A stretch of DNA of 64,000 nucleotides, taken from assembly GCF_040958095.1 (NCBI RefSeq), contig NC_091219.1:28821850-28885849 (forward strand), in the 5' to 3' direction. The notes below the pieces were generated by a model. It saw nothing but the letters and a program-made list of their open reading frames with translations, was not told where the DNA came from and ran no database searches. Shown one piece after another: positions 10,773 to 64,000 of this stretch (position 1 is its first letter; the number at the start of each line of letters is the position of its first letter). The DNA comes from Procambarus clarkii. Lineage: Eukaryota; Arthropoda; Malacostraca; Decapoda; Cambaridae. A program made the position numbers and the translations under genes.

Positions 10773-11366
10773 TTTATTCATCGGGTAAAAAGCGCCACGA
10801 GCAGCGCCACCACTTTCAGTAGCGGACGTCATGGGAACTACATTTCACAGCCTCTATGGAGCTCACGGACCATCAATTAAGGCCAAGGCCATAGGCCCCA
10901 GAAAGGCCACGTCAAAACATTAATTTAAAAAAATAGTTTTAAGTGTTCACTGTCATGTTTTTAATTTAATGGCACTCTGTAATGCACTGGACAAATGGGT
11001 AAGGCAACATTGCGCATGGCGACATCATTTTGTCACTGGGCTGTGCATGACATCAATTGAGTGTCGCATCATTTGGCTACATATGACGTCGTGGAGCCGA
11101 GTCGTCAATGCATCAGTGGGCTTTGCCAGGAAGGTGCGTCGTGAGCAGGTCACCTGTGGACGGGTCGTTGAGGAAGGTTGTCACCGCGGTAACAATGGAA
11201 CCTGCCTGTCAACACGGCATTCGGCACTGTCATGACCCTGCTGACACTGTCGTGGCCCGACTATGGCACAGTTACGATTCAATCATAACTGCCACGGCCC
11301 GGCAGTGACACACTCAGTGCCGGGCTTGAAGTCTACACCAGCTGCAGGAAGGCGAGAGATGAGGCG
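10773..11366 (-). other. Probable 3' untranslated region with candidate polyadenylation signal
   Basis: About 590 bp of non-repetitive sequence after the Serrate stop codon. The first AATAAA on the minus strand that I see is at 10778-10773. No other gene signal occurs here. The sequence keeps moderate GC and few simple repeats, unlike the flanks. The transcript end is not provable from sequence alone. Confidence 0.4.
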
Positions 11367-54030
<42,664 letters not shown>

Positions 54031-54150
54031 GGTGACACAACTTGTCCATACACAGTGCCCAACCGCCTCTATCTCAGCATAGTGCCACTCAGGGCTGCCA
54101 GTACACACACGCGGCAGGGACACACATAGACATATATATATATATATATT
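54031..54150 (-). promoter_or_regulatory. Possible Serrate 5' untranslated region with TATA-like tract
   Basis: A (TA)8 tract at about 54134-54150 lies 105-120 bp upstream of the proposed ATG, and the sequence between them is non-repetitive with no in-frame ATG. A TATA-driven start around 54105 is possible, but the tract may be only a microsatellite, and this depends on exon 1 being right. Confidence 0.2.
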
Positions 54151-54154
54151 CCAC

Positions 54155-54440
54155 TACCGTTTTAATCACTCACGAAACCAAACTATATCAGTTAACACTT
54201 AATTAAATCTTTTATGTCAAAAAAGTATTAAGTTTTTTTTCCAGGGGGTTATAATATTTTTTTCAGATACACAAAAATCACTTAGAAATTTAAGTCATTA
54301 CTACACATTTTTCCTGTTATTTGTATGATGTTGTAAGGCACATGATTTTCCTAGGAATTTGAGCACAATCGCTTAGCGCCGTGTTCAGAAACCAATTATA
54401 TCACGAAGGTTCACTTTCCCGTAGATGTAGATGCTTTGGC
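54155..54440. other. Unique AT-rich sequence upstream of proposed Serrate exon 1
   Basis: No motif beyond T-runs; no coding frame. Confidence 0.35.
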
Positions 54441-54449
54441 GTGAGGAGA

Positions 54450-54673
54450 TGTGGCAGGCTAGTGTGTATACATCCGTGTTGAGTGCGGCGCCGGAGGACG
54501 AGCAGGGCGACGGGCACACGCGCGTGTGTGAGAGTGTGAGAGAGGCAGCGTGTGGACCGCGTCTGTATGGGAGCGCGAGAGCAGGGTGATGTGATCGCCG
54601 CACCGGCCAAGTTCCGACTGACTTGGGGAGTCGATCTGGAGGCGGCGAGGGCACCGCGGGCACGCACGCACAC

Positions 54674-54711
<38 letters not shown>

Positions 54712-54810
54712 GCACACACAGCAGCCGCCACCACCCCGCCCCTCGCCACCGCTCACACCCCCCTCCGCCCCGCCCACACTTTCTATTGAGCACCTTAAGA
54801 GACGCTTTAC
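54450..54810. other. CpG-rich segment with (CA)n, possible distal 5' region
   Basis: Higher CpG density than its flanks (GGCGCCGGAGGACGAGC, GGGCACACGCGCGTG) with a CA/CGCA microsatellite at 54658-54720. It lies 0.4-0.8 kb upstream of exon 1 and could belong to its promoter or a 5' UTR exon, but no splice or start signal is decisive. Confidence 0.3.
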
Positions 54811-55311
54811 ACTACCCAAGACCCCGCTGCTTGTGCAACCCGGCTTCTCACCCACTGCCTCGCTGATCTTACCATATCTATCACATCCTTAACAATGTCA
54901 TGTATTACCCAAAAGGAAAAACTGTAAAACTAACATTTTGTATCCATCGGCCGCGATACATCGAGCTTTGGGTTGCCTCGGTTCCCACGTTAGGCAAAAC
55001 AGTCGTATTTTTTACGGAATGACAAAATGAAAGTACGCCGAGTAGCCAGCCAACCTCACCTGTATCGGGAAGGTTAGTTGGCAACTACTGGCGGGCGTAC
55101 ATACAGGCGTACATACGGGCGTACATACACCAAAGATGAAGAGCAAACATGCGCATCCTGCTAGTAATTACCTATCAGTGACTACGGGAGAGTGAGGTGT
55201 AGCTCTTGAAGCTCCGTCCGCCACCCTTGTTGTACCTGTTGTGTTATAACTGAAGTATTCTGACGGTGAGAACCTTTGTGTAATCTGTCCTTTAAGTTGT
55301 GGGTGGAGGTG

Positions 55312-55382
55312 GTGGACAATGGTCCAAGACGGACCGAAACGTCGTCGTTTCTTCATCTTCTGGCGAGTAATTTGGTCATCAA
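55312..55382. mobile_element. Fold-back element, single arm
   Basis: GACAATGGTCCAAGACGGAC then CGAAACGTCGTCGTTTCTTC and TTTGGTCATCAA. Confidence 0.7.
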
Positions 55383-55704
55383 GACAATATAATTAAAACA
55401 GAAAGAATGACTACTATACAACAAAACTCAAAATGCAAAAAAAAGGCAACAAAAACCAGGAATACGTCGCTAAAAAAGGTTTCAAATTTCTGGGCAAATC
55501 CCCGCGGAGTTGACGTTTCCGCAAATGTGCATTTGTGTGAGTGTGCCCCTCGGGAGGGCGGGAGAGTGACGTCAGGGCGGGAGAGGGACACAAGAGTGGT
55601 GGTTGAGGGGCCGCCCGCGGGAGTGGCCGCCTCCCCGCCCCACCGGACACCACCACCGCCGCTCTCAGGCCCTCTCATCTTCACATATAACAACACTCCC
55701 TCTT

Positions 55705-55968
55705 GTTGTTATAGATTCAGCTACTCGGAACAAGTTGCAAGTAGCACGGGCTATGGTGAGCCCGTAGTGGACTTACCTGGCACAGGAGCGGGGCAAGTAG
55801 CCCGGGCTATGGTGAGCCCGTAGTGGACTTACCTGGCACAGGAGCGGGGCAAGTAGCACGGGCTATGGTGAGCCCGTAGTGGACTTACCTGGCACAGGAG
55901 CGGAGCAAGTAGCACGGGCTATGGTGAGCCCGTAGTGGACTTACCTGGCACAGGAGCGGTGGTAACAA
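55705..55968 (-). mobile_element. Short hairpin element, four tandem copies
   Basis: About 56-bp unit GTAGCACGGGCTATGGTGAG, CCCGTAGTGGACTTACCTGG, CACAGGAGCGGGGCAA repeated four times. On the minus strand each copy holds CCAG|GTAAGT. One copy has GTAGCCCGGG instead of GTAGCACGGG. Confidence 0.9.
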
Positions 55969-56349
55969 CACTCACCACCATTACTCTATAGACATAAAAG
56001 TGAGTGCATGCGGTGGGAGAGTGTGGCGAGCCTGCTCCCGACGCTCACCTCTCCATACATTACACACACACATGTATAGCTGAAACCTCCACACCCACAC
56101 TCCCTCACACATGTATATATCTATGTATACCTTAGTATATTTTGGTACCAGTGTCTTGTAGACGCGTGTTACTGAATATGAGAGTAGGGATGACCTCAAT
56201 GACTAGCACAAATCTTCTCTATTTCTTATGTTCTACTTCACTTGATAAGTTTAAAAATGAACTCTCCAAAGTTCACGAGTTTTATTATGGACTGATAATA
56301 AGGGGTCACTTTCCATGATCCTGTCAACCTTTTCAGGGAGATATTATAT

Positions 56350-56353
<4 letters not shown>

Positions 56354-56394
<41 letters not shown>
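56354..56394. repeat. (TA)n flank 1
   Basis: About 20 TA units directly abutting a 389-bp element. Confidence 0.97.
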
Positions 56395-56397
<3 letters not shown>

Positions 56398-56780
56398 GTA
56401 CCTAGTAGCCAGAACGCACTTCTCAGCCTACAATTCAGGGCCCGATTTGCCTAATAAGCCAAGTTTTCCTGAATTATTATATTTTCTCAATTTTTTTTCT
56501 TATGAAATGATAAAGCTACCCATTTCATTATGTATGAGGTCAATTTTTTTTTATTGGAGTTAAAATTAACGTAGATATATGACCGAACCTAACCAACCCT
56601 ACCTAACCTAACCTAACCTATCTTTATAGGTTAGGTTCGGTTAGGTAGCCGAAAAAGGTAGGTTAGGTTAGGTTAGGTAGGTTAGGTAGACGAAAAAACA
56701 TTAATTCATGAAAACTTGGCTTATTAGGCAAATCGGGCCTTGAATAGTAGGCTGAGAAGTGCGTTCTGGCTATTAGGTAC

Positions 56781-56783
<3 letters not shown>
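56395..56783 (+). mobile_element. 389-bp inverted-repeat element, copy 1
   Basis: Terminal inverted repeats of about 70 bp starting GTCGTACCTAGTAGCCAGAA and ending with its complement. The interior holds CCTAACC/GGTTAGG telomere-like stretches in both orientations (56583-56690). No coding capacity. Confidence 0.88.

Positions 56784-56829
<46 letters not shown>
56784..56829. repeat. (TA)n between the two elements
   Basis: About 23 TA units. Confidence 0.97.
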
Positions 56830-56832
<3 letters not shown>

Positions 56833-57215
56833 GTACCTAGTAGCCAGAACGCACTTCTCAGCCTACTATGCAAGGCCAGATTTGCCTAATAAGCCTAGTT
56901 TTCATGAATTAATGCTTTTTCGACTACCTAACATACCTAACCTAACCTAACCTAACGTTTTCGGCTACCTAACCTAACCTAACCTATAAAGATTGGTTAG
57001 GTTAGGTTAGGTAGGGTTGGTTAGGTTCGGTCATATATCTACGTTAATTTTAACTCCAATAAAGAAAAACTGACCTCATACATAATGAAATGGGTAGCTT
57101 TATCATTTCATAAGAAAAAAAATAGAGAAAATATATTAATTCAGTAAAACTTGGCTTATTAGGCAAATCGGGCCGTGCATAGTAGGCTGAGAAGTGAGTT
57201 CTGGCTACTAGGTAC

Positions 57216-57218
<3 letters not shown>
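56830..57218 (-). mobile_element. 389-bp inverted-repeat element, copy 2 (opposite orientation)
   Basis: Same length as copy 1; its right half (CATATATCTACGTTAATTTT ... AATGAAATGGGTAGCTTTAT) is the complement of copy 1's left half. Telomere-like TTAGG tracts again lie inside (56930-57035). Confidence 0.88.

Positions 57219-57299
<81 letters not shown>
57219..57299. repeat. (TA)n flank 3
   Basis: About 40 TA units. Confidence 0.97.
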
Positions 57300-57301
<2 letters not shown>

Positions 57302-57302
<1 letters not shown>

Positions 57303-57600
57303 CTTACGTCGCTGACAAACAGAAGAGTTTGGGGAGACATGATCACCGCATACAAAATTCTCAGGGGGAATTGACCAGATAGATTAGCACTGGTGGTACT
57401 CGAACAAGGGGGACACAGATGGAAGCTGAGTACCCAAATGAAGCACAGAGACAGTAGTGAAAGAACTTTTACAGTATCAGAGTAGTTAACAAATGGAATG
57501 CATTAGGCAGTGGTGTGGTGGAGGCTGATTCCATACACAGTTTCAAGTGTAGATATGATAGAGCCCAATAGGCTCAGGAACCTGAGCCGTTCTCAGAGTC
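57302..57600 (+). mobile_element. Non-LTR retrotransposon 3' end (family B), coding tail visible
   Basis: Decayed RT C-terminus: GDMITAYKIL-like, then VVNKWNALGSGVVEADSIHS and FKCRYDRAQ, followed by the GCTCAGGAACCTGAG part. This copy ties the (GT)n-ended family B 3' module to a reverse transcriptase. Several frameshifts and stops. Confidence 0.78.
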
Positions 57601-57775
57601 TGTAGGAAATGTAGATGTTTATCTCTCAGAATGTTTGGTAATATGTTTATTGTTTGTGATGTGTTTATATGTATGTATTAACACGATGTACTGAACGGGG
57701 TGAGAATAGCTTGAGCTACCTCATCCCTTTGTGTGTATTTTACCTCAATAAACTTATTTCAATTTCAGAGTCTGC
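57600..57775 (+). mobile_element. Dispersed repeat tail ending CCTCAATAAACTTATTTCAA
   Basis: Ends in an AATAAA-containing tail, like a retrotransposon 3' terminus; class uncertain. Confidence 0.4.
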
Positions 57776-58089
57776 CACTCTTAAAAATATTTAAAAATAT
57801 AACCATTTGCCTTACCAGAAACGTATTAACCCAAGCAACCCACCTAACATATCAGGGTCCCAATGAACAGCAAACGTCCATATTACGGTGCTTTAATATG
57901 TACAAATCCGTCGTCTGATGAGCGGACAGGTGGGGGCGCGAGAACGGGTTGATCAGTATGCGGGAGAGGCCGACACACACCGCCGGGATATGAGCCCACG
58001 GCTCCGGCCGCCTCATCTGCAGTAACACCAGCCGCGACCTTCGACGTTAATGGTCATTGGTATTTGTCTCTTAACAGCGGCTGTGTTGA

Positions 58090-59288
58090 CAATTATTGCC
58101 AATAGTGCCTGTGGTGGTAACACTGGTCTTGTAGTCGTGGTTGTGGTGGCAACAGTGGTCTTGTAGTGGTGGTTGTGGTGGCAACAGTGGTCTTGTAGTG
58201 GTGGTTGTGGTGGCAACAGTGGTCTTGTAGTCGTGGTTGTGGTGGCAACAGTGGTCTTGTAGTGGTGGTTGTGGTGGCAACAGTGGTCATGTAGTGGTGG
58301 TTGTGGTGGCAACAGTGGTCTTGTGGTTGTGGTTGTGGTGGCAACAGTGGTCTTGTATTGGTGGTTGTGGTGGCAACAGTGGTCTTGTGGTTGTGGTTGT
58401 GGTGGCAACAGTGGTCTTGTATTGGTGGTTGTGGTGGCAACAGTGGTCTTGTGGTTGTGGTTGTGGTGGCAACAGTGGTCTTGTATTGGTGGTTGTGGTG
58501 GCAACAGTGGTCTTGTAGTGGTGGTTGTGGTGGCAACAGTGGTCTTGTAGTGGTGGTTGTGGTGGCAACAGTGGTCTTGTAGTGGTGGTTGTGGTGGCAA
58601 CAGTGGTCTTGTAGTGGTGGTTGTGGTGGCAACAGTGGTCTTGTAGTGGTGGTTGTGGTGGCAACACTGGTCTTGTAGTGGTGGTTGTGGTGGCAACAGT
58701 GGTCTTGTGGTTGTAGTGGTGGTTGTGGTGGCAACACTGGTCTTGTAGTGGTGGTTGTGGTGGCAACAGTGGTCTTGTAGTGGTGGTTGTGGTGGCAACA
58801 GTGGTCTTGTAGTGGTGGTTGTGGTGGCAACAGTCGTCTTGTGGTTGTAGTGGTGGTTGTGGTGGCAACACTGGTCTTGTAGTGGTGGTTGTGGTGGCAA
58901 CAGTGGTCTTGTAGTGGTGGTTGTGGTTGTGGTGGCAACAGTGGTCTTGTAGTTGTGGTTGTGGTTGTGGTGGCAACAGTGGTCTTGTAGTTGTGGTTGT
59001 GGTTGTGGTGGCAACAGTGGTCTTGTAGTTGTGGTTGTGGTTGTGGTGGCAACAGTGGTCTTGTAGTTGTGGTTGTGGTTGTGGTGGCAACAGTGGTCTT
59101 GTAGTTGTGGTTGTGGTTGTGGTGGCAACAGTGGTCTTGTAGTTGTGGTTGTGGTTGTGGTGGCAACAGTGGTCTTGTAGTTGTGGTTGTGGTTGTGGTG
59201 GCAACAGTGGTCTTGTGGTTGTGGTTGTGGTGGCAACAGTGGTCTTGTAGTTGTGGTTGTGGTTGTGGTGGCAACAGTGGTCTTGAAG
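58090..59288. repeat. 32/38-bp minisatellite, about 36 copies
   Basis: Unit GTGGTTGTGGTGGCAACAGT plus GGTCTTGTAGTG; the 38-bp version has an extra GTTGTG and predominates after about 58900. The plus strand is G/T only except AAC; open frames on both strands are artefacts. Confidence 0.97.
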
Positions 59289-59309
59289 GCTATATAAAGG
59301 TTCACCAGT

Positions 59310-59375
59310 TGTACTCACCTAGTTGTGCTTGCAAGGGATTGAGCTTTGGCTCTTTGGTCCCGCCTCAGATAAGGG
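59310..59375 (-). mobile_element. Non-LTR 3' end (family B), short
   Basis: TGTACTCACCTAGTTGTGCT, TGCAAGGGATTGAGCTTTGG, GTCCCGCCTC. Confidence 0.8.
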
Positions 59376-60184
59376 TACGCTGCTGATGTTATCCAGTTAA
59401 TATGTATTTGGTGATAGGCTTTGTCTACTTTTTCTGATATTTTTTTTTATTAACACTTGCATCCTCATTATCGTATATTATCTCTAGATTTAGAACGGAA
59501 GAAGCCCCCTAGTCACTTTGCACTTACTGATTGAAGTCAAGTAGCCATTTCTTAGACCATCTCTTCTGTATTCAGGATTATGTTATTCTCATCTGTTCTG
59601 ACTCGTCTCGTATTCCGTGATAAAGTCAGTGATAAGGAGAGATACTCGCGGATTACACTGATGATCTACGGTATGTGTAATGATGTAATGTGTAATTCAA
59701 CTCTACTCTAACTTTTTCTGCAATGCATTAGCCTTATAAATAACTCAACCCACACACACATGGCATGAAGGCTACGATGCTCCCGCCCACCCTGAACCAC
59801 TATCACATCGTAACTGATCAACACATAGCAGTACTTACGACTTGATAACCGTCCAAGAAAGACTCAAACATCACTGTCACTTTGTTATGTGAGAGAATGT
59901 TCATATTCTGACATTTTCTGCACTTCACTAGTCACTTATTGGATATCTAGCTATTGATATCCAATATTTCCCCTCGAGTCAACACTAGTGAGTGAGTAGG
60001 CCTTCCATGGTTTAAAATAGTAGGTCATTAATGAAGGTAAGAAAATGGGTAATGAAGAAAACGAGTTATTCAGATGTTTACTAAGCGCTTGTAATAGCGA
60101 GTGAATCAGAGAAGCGAGTGAGAGAATTTAAGTGAAGTGTTGAGTGAGTTTGAAGGTATGAGTATGCCTGAAATATAACATTAT
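59376..60184. other. Intergenic, nothing recognised
   Basis: Unique DNA upstream of Serrate. No coding or RNA gene seen. Confidence 0.4.
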
Positions 60185-60186
60185 AC

Positions 60187-61578
60187 CTTGAACCATACAC
60201 CAGTAGTGTAGGACCCCATGAACCATACACCAGTAGTGTAGGACCCCATGAACCATACACCAGTAGTGTAGGACCCCATGAACCATACACCAGTAGTGTA
60301 GGACCCCATGAACCATACACCAGTAGTGTAGGACCCCATGAACCATACACCAGTAGTGTAGGACCCCATGAACCATACAGCCAGTAGTGTAGGACCCCAT
60401 GAACCATACACCAGTAGTGTAGGACCCCATGAACCATACACCAGTAGTGTAGGACCCCATGAACCATACACCAGTAGTGTAGGACCCCATGAACCATACA
60501 CCAGTAGTGTAGGACCCCATGAACCATACACCAGTAGTGTAGGACCCCATGAACCATACAGCCAGTAGTGTAGGACCCCATGAACCATACACCAGTAGTG
60601 TAGGACCCCATGAACCATACACCAGTAGTGTAGGACCCCATGAACCATACACCAGTAGTGTAGGACCCCATGAACCATACACCAGTAGTGTAGGACCCCA
60701 TGAACCATACACCAGTAGTGTAGGACCCCATGAACCATACACCAGTAGTGTAGGACCCCATGAACCATACAGCCAGTAGTATAGGACCCCATGAACCATA
60801 CAGCCAGTAGTGTAGGACCCCATGAACCATACAGCCAGTAGTGTAGGACCCCATGAACCATACAGCCAGTTGTATAGGACCCCATGAACCATACACCAGT
60901 AGTGTAGGACCCCATGAACCATACACCAGTAGTGTAGGACCCCATGAACCATACAGCCAGTAGTGTAGGACCCCATGAACCATACACCAGTAGTGTAGGA
61001 CCCCATGAACCATACAGCCAGTAGTGTAGGACCCCATGAACCATACACCAGTAGTGTAGGACCCCATGAACCATACACCAGTAGTGTAGGACCCCATGAA
61101 CCATACACCAGTAGTGTAGGACCCCATGAACCATACAGCCAGTAGTGTAGGACCCCATGAACCATACAGCCAGTAGTGTAGGACCCCATGAACCATACAC
61201 CAGTAGTGTAGGACCCCATGAACCATACAGCCAGTAGTGTAGGACCCCATGAACCATACAGCCAGTAGTGTAGGACCCCATGAACCATACAGCCAGTAGT
61301 GTAGGACCCCATGAACCATACAGCCAGTAGTGTAGGACCCCATGAACCATACAGCCAGTAGTGTAGGACCCCATGAACCATACACCAGTAGTGTAGGACC
61401 CCATGAACCATACACCAGTAGTGTAGGACCCCATGAACCATACACCAGTAGTGTAGGACCCCATGAACCATACAGCCAGTAGTGTAGGACCCCATGAACC
61501 ATACACCAGTAGTGTAGGACCCCATGAACCATACAGCCAGTAGTATAGGACCCCATGAACCATACAGCCAGTAGTGTA
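60187..61578. repeat. 30/31-bp minisatellite, about 46 copies
   Basis: Unit ACCATACACCAGTAGTGTAG plus GACCCCATGA; a one-base-longer version has ACAGCC. Three minus frames are open for over 460 codons as an artefact. Confidence 0.98.
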
Positions 61579-61702
61579 TATGAGGCGAACATTACACATG
61601 AGCCAGCGTGCACGAGATTTGAGCACATAGTTGCGGAGTGAGTGGGGTGGGCAGCGTGGAGATTGTGGAGTTGCGGCCTGCATCACTAACAGCTTGCTTG
61701 CC

Positions 61703-61707
<5 letters not shown>

Positions 61708-61754
<47 letters not shown>
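61708..61754. repeat. (CT)n microsatellite
   Basis: About 23 CT units. Confidence 0.97.
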
Positions 61755-61755
<1 letters not shown>

Positions 61756-61819
61756 GCCCGACAATCCCGCTTCTCCACGCCATTAATAAGGCCATTAGAT
61801 CAGCGAGTACGGCGGACAC

Positions 61820-61913
61820 CGCTCCTGTGCCAGGTAAGGTCCACTACGGGCTCACCATAGCCCGTGCTACTTGGAACTTGTTCCGAGTAGTTGAATCTAT
61901 AACAACAACAACA
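61820..61913 (+). mobile_element. Short hairpin element
   Basis: CCGCTCCTGTGCCAGGTAAG, CCACTACGGGCTCACCATAG, CCCGTGCTACTTGGAACTTG, TTCCGAGTAGTTGAATCTAT, (AAC)n. Confidence 0.88.
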
Positions 61914-62159
61914 GCGAGTACGGCCACCAGACCTCCATACCATAGGTCATCAGGTGGTGGTAGACTGCAACTGATGCTATTCTCGTATACCATTTACCTG
62001 TCCATGTAAACTCATTACTCACACAGGTATTTAGGGTGAGGGGTAAATATATTACTCACAGAGGCACTTATAAGTGATGGGTCAACTCATAACTCATGCT
62101 CATGAGGGGGGAGACTCACGTATATATTGATTAGTTTTGGGTACTCATCTCTTGTACCC

Positions 62160-62340
62160 ATCTATTTGTGCTCACCTATTTGGGACCTGTACTCACCTGC
62201 TTGTACTCACCTATTTGTGCCTGCAGGCTCAAGCGTTGGTTCTTGAGTCCCGTATTTCTAGCTACTGACTGTTTAAAAGCAATAACTTCTGTCCTATCAT
62301 ACATAGTTTTAAAGCTATGAACAGTGTATGCTTCCACAAC
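62160..62340 (-). mobile_element. Non-LTR 3' end, family B-related
   Basis: ACTCACCTATTTGTGCCTGC, AGGCTCAAGCGTTGG, then TATGAACAGTGTATGCTTCC ACAAC, parallel to the VEADSIHSF codons of family B in complement. Confidence 0.6.
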
Positions 62341-62384
62341 GAGTATACAGCATACACAAAGTCGCCTCACCTTACCCCCCCCCC

Positions 62385-62386
<2 letters not shown>

Positions 62387-62474
<88 letters not shown>
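62387..62474. repeat. (AC)n microsatellite after a C-run
   Basis: About 44 AC units. Confidence 0.97.
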
Positions 62475-62475
<1 letters not shown>

Positions 62476-62714
62476 CAACACCTGAAGGAACACCATTACA
62501 ACTGCCTCGTTCTGGCCAGTGGGGAAGATGGAGACGAGTGACACCTCCTGGACGTATGATTACAGCGCCTGAACAAACAGGTGTCAGAAGAGCCATAATC
62601 ACAATGTGACATGCTTGTCCTACCTGTCTCTCAGCCTGCACCTTCCCTCTGATAATACACACACACACACACACTAGTCATTCGCTCTCTCTCCCTGCTG
62701 GAGCATACCTTAAG

Positions 62715-63340
62715 ATGGTTCCTAGAGTTCTATTCCCCAATCCCTGCCTGGGGCCCAGGCTGGACTTGTGTCCAACAGGCTGTTGCTTGGAGCGGCCCGC
62801 AGGCCCACATATCCACAATAGCCCGGTTGGTCCGGTATCTCTTGCAGGAACCTATTTAATTGCTTTTGAAGAAGTCCGCCTATGTTCCGGCAATATTTCT
62901 AATGCTAGCTGGGAGGGTATTGAAGAGCCGTGGACCCCTGATGTAAAGACAGTGCTCTCTGACTGTGCCTGTGGCACCTCTACTCTTTACTGGCTCTATT
63001 CTGCACTTCCTTCTGTATCTTTCGCTCCAGTATGTTGGTATTCTACTGTGCAAATTTCAACAATAATATGCCCTCTATTTCAACACTCCTGCTCTGAGAG
63101 GGGAAGTGAGTACTGAGCAGTAGTCAAGACGTGAGAGCACCAGTGATTTGTAGAGTATTAGCACTTATGGATTTGAAAGTTATCATAATCCATCCTATCA
63201 TTTTTCTGGCCGCCGCTAAATTTGCTCGGTTATATTCACTAAATGTCAGGTCGTCACACATCATAATTCCCAGATCTTTTACATGTTGTTTTCCTTCTAT
63301 AAGTCTGACTGTGTCTTGTACACTGTACAAGACACCTGAC
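62715..63340 (-). mobile_element. Non-LTR retrotransposon 3' portion, decayed reverse transcriptase
   Basis: The minus strand encodes an RT C-terminal region starting SGVLYSVQDTVRLIEGK, KDLGIMMCDDLTFSEYNRAN and AARKMIGWIM with later stops and shifts, typical of a CR1/Jockey-like ORF2. The 3' side (62725-62850) carries the family C GC-rich module (GGCCCAGGCTGGACTTGTG, GGAGCGGCCCGCAGGCCC). Confidence 0.75.
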
Positions 63341-63351
63341 ATTCTTACCTT

Positions 63352-63540
63352 ATATGCCCAACCACTTGGGCTGGACGGTAGAACGACGGTCTCGCTTCAT
63401 GCAGGTCGGCTTTCAATCCCCGACCGTCCAAGTGGTTGGGCACCATTCCTTCCCTTCGTCCTATTCCAAATCCTTATCCTGACCCCTCCCAGTGCTATAT
63501 AGCCGTGATGGCTTGGCGCTTTCCCCCTGATAGTTACCTT
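63352..63540 (+). mobile_element. tRNA-derived SINE (family 2), forward
   Basis: Head GGACGGTAGAACGACGGTCT, B box GGCTTTCAATCCCCGACC, then CCTATTCCAAATCCTTATCC and AGTGCTATATAGCCGTGATG. GCCCAACCACTTGG and its complement flank the head, forming a hairpin. Confidence 0.82.
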
Positions 63541-64000
63541 ACCTTGTAGACTGTACTTAGTTTCAGTTCAACATTTCCACCATGCCTAAGCACCTGGAAC
63601 TTAACACTGTTGAACATCAAGTTATTTTCCGTTGCCCAAGCGAAGACTTATTAATAGCAGTTAACACTTCTACCAAACACATATATTAAATAGAAGACAA
63701 AAATTGTTGAAGTTAATGTAATACACAATTTTAAATGAAAATACTACAAGAAAAACGAGTAAACAGAACAACTATATTGAACTACTAACATTTCAAGGGG
63801 CTTAGGAGCTAATGTTCAACCGTGGAAGCACTCCTAGGTAAGCACACACACGTAGTGACGTACCAACCTGTCCTCCACTAATACGCCTAATTTTATACGT
63901 ATTTTACGTATAAAATTAATACTAATACGTATATTATACGGGGGGGGGGGTTCACTAATAGACCCCAACGTACAAAATAAGAGGTACAATGGAAAGTAGC
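63541..64000. other. Intergenic, nothing recognised
   Basis: AT-rich; a palindromic ATACGTATTTTACGTAT patch at about 63894-63912 and a G-run at 63941. No gene. Confidence 0.4.

Noticed and set aside
54385..54866. CpG-rich open frames near 54.5-54.8 kb as a separate gene
   Set aside because: They depend on a (CA)n microsatellite, show no domain, and fit better as upstream GC-rich DNA.
58013..59318. Thr/Pro/His-rich open frames of 340-430 codons
   Set aside because: Translations of the 32/38-bp minisatellite; no start context or domain.
60081..61764. Three overlapping minus frames of 465-527 codons (GSYTTGVWFM repeats)
   Set aside because: Products of the 30/31-bp array; all frames share the same repeat and no domain is present.

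Overview
The window is animal nuclear DNA, most likely from a decapod crustacean and probably an astacidean crayfish or lobster. It has one spliced gene with long introns, arthropod TTAGG-type repeats, abundant (AC)n, (TA)n and (CT)n microsatellites, and tRNA-headed SINEs and fold-back elements of a kind I associate with decapod genomes. The species assignment is inference. There are no operons, CRISPR arrays or bacterial-type genes.

The only convincing protein gene is a minus-strand Serrate/Jagged-class Notch ligand. It runs from a probable signal-peptide exon at 54030-53935, through an MNNL (ligand N-terminal) exon at 36988-36665, to eleven exons between 22219 and 11367. The latter encode EGF5 to EGF16 (Jagged numbering), a VWC-like cysteine-rich domain, the Jagged juxtamembrane region, one transmembrane helix and a short cytoplasmic tail ending in a PDZ-type valine. 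All eleven splice in compatible phases with good GT/AG sites. The end of MNNL, the DSL domain and EGF1-EGF4 are not visible. They should lie between 36664 and 22220, an interval that contains an assembly gap of exactly 500 N (26240-26739).

The rest is repetitive. About 20 minisatellites occupy introns and flanks, many with unrelated units of 25-33 bp: 33 bp at 5.9 kb, 25 bp at 9.5 kb, 30 bp at 12.0-14.3 kb inside the last intron, 22 and 43 bp at 31.2-32.8 kb, 33 bp at 38.0-39.5 kb, 31-34 bp at 41.4 kb, 40 bp at 42.5 kb, 32 bp at 44.4 kb, 28 bp at 45.8-48.9 kb, 32-38 bp at 58-59 kb and 30-31 bp at 60-61.6 kb. These arrays generate almost all long open frames, often on both strands, and those frames are not genes. 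Mobile elements include several non-LTR retrotransposon 3' ends, two tRNA-headed SINE families, a short hairpin element carrying a consensus splice donor, fold-back/MITE elements, and an inverted pair of 389-bp elements embedded in (TA)n.

I found no convincing wholly new system. The points most worth checking are the missing receptor-binding exons, the intronic G-rich array, SINE bodies with interchangeable tRNA heads, dispersed elements carrying splice donors, and an unidentified decayed coding frame at about 5.1-5.6 kb.
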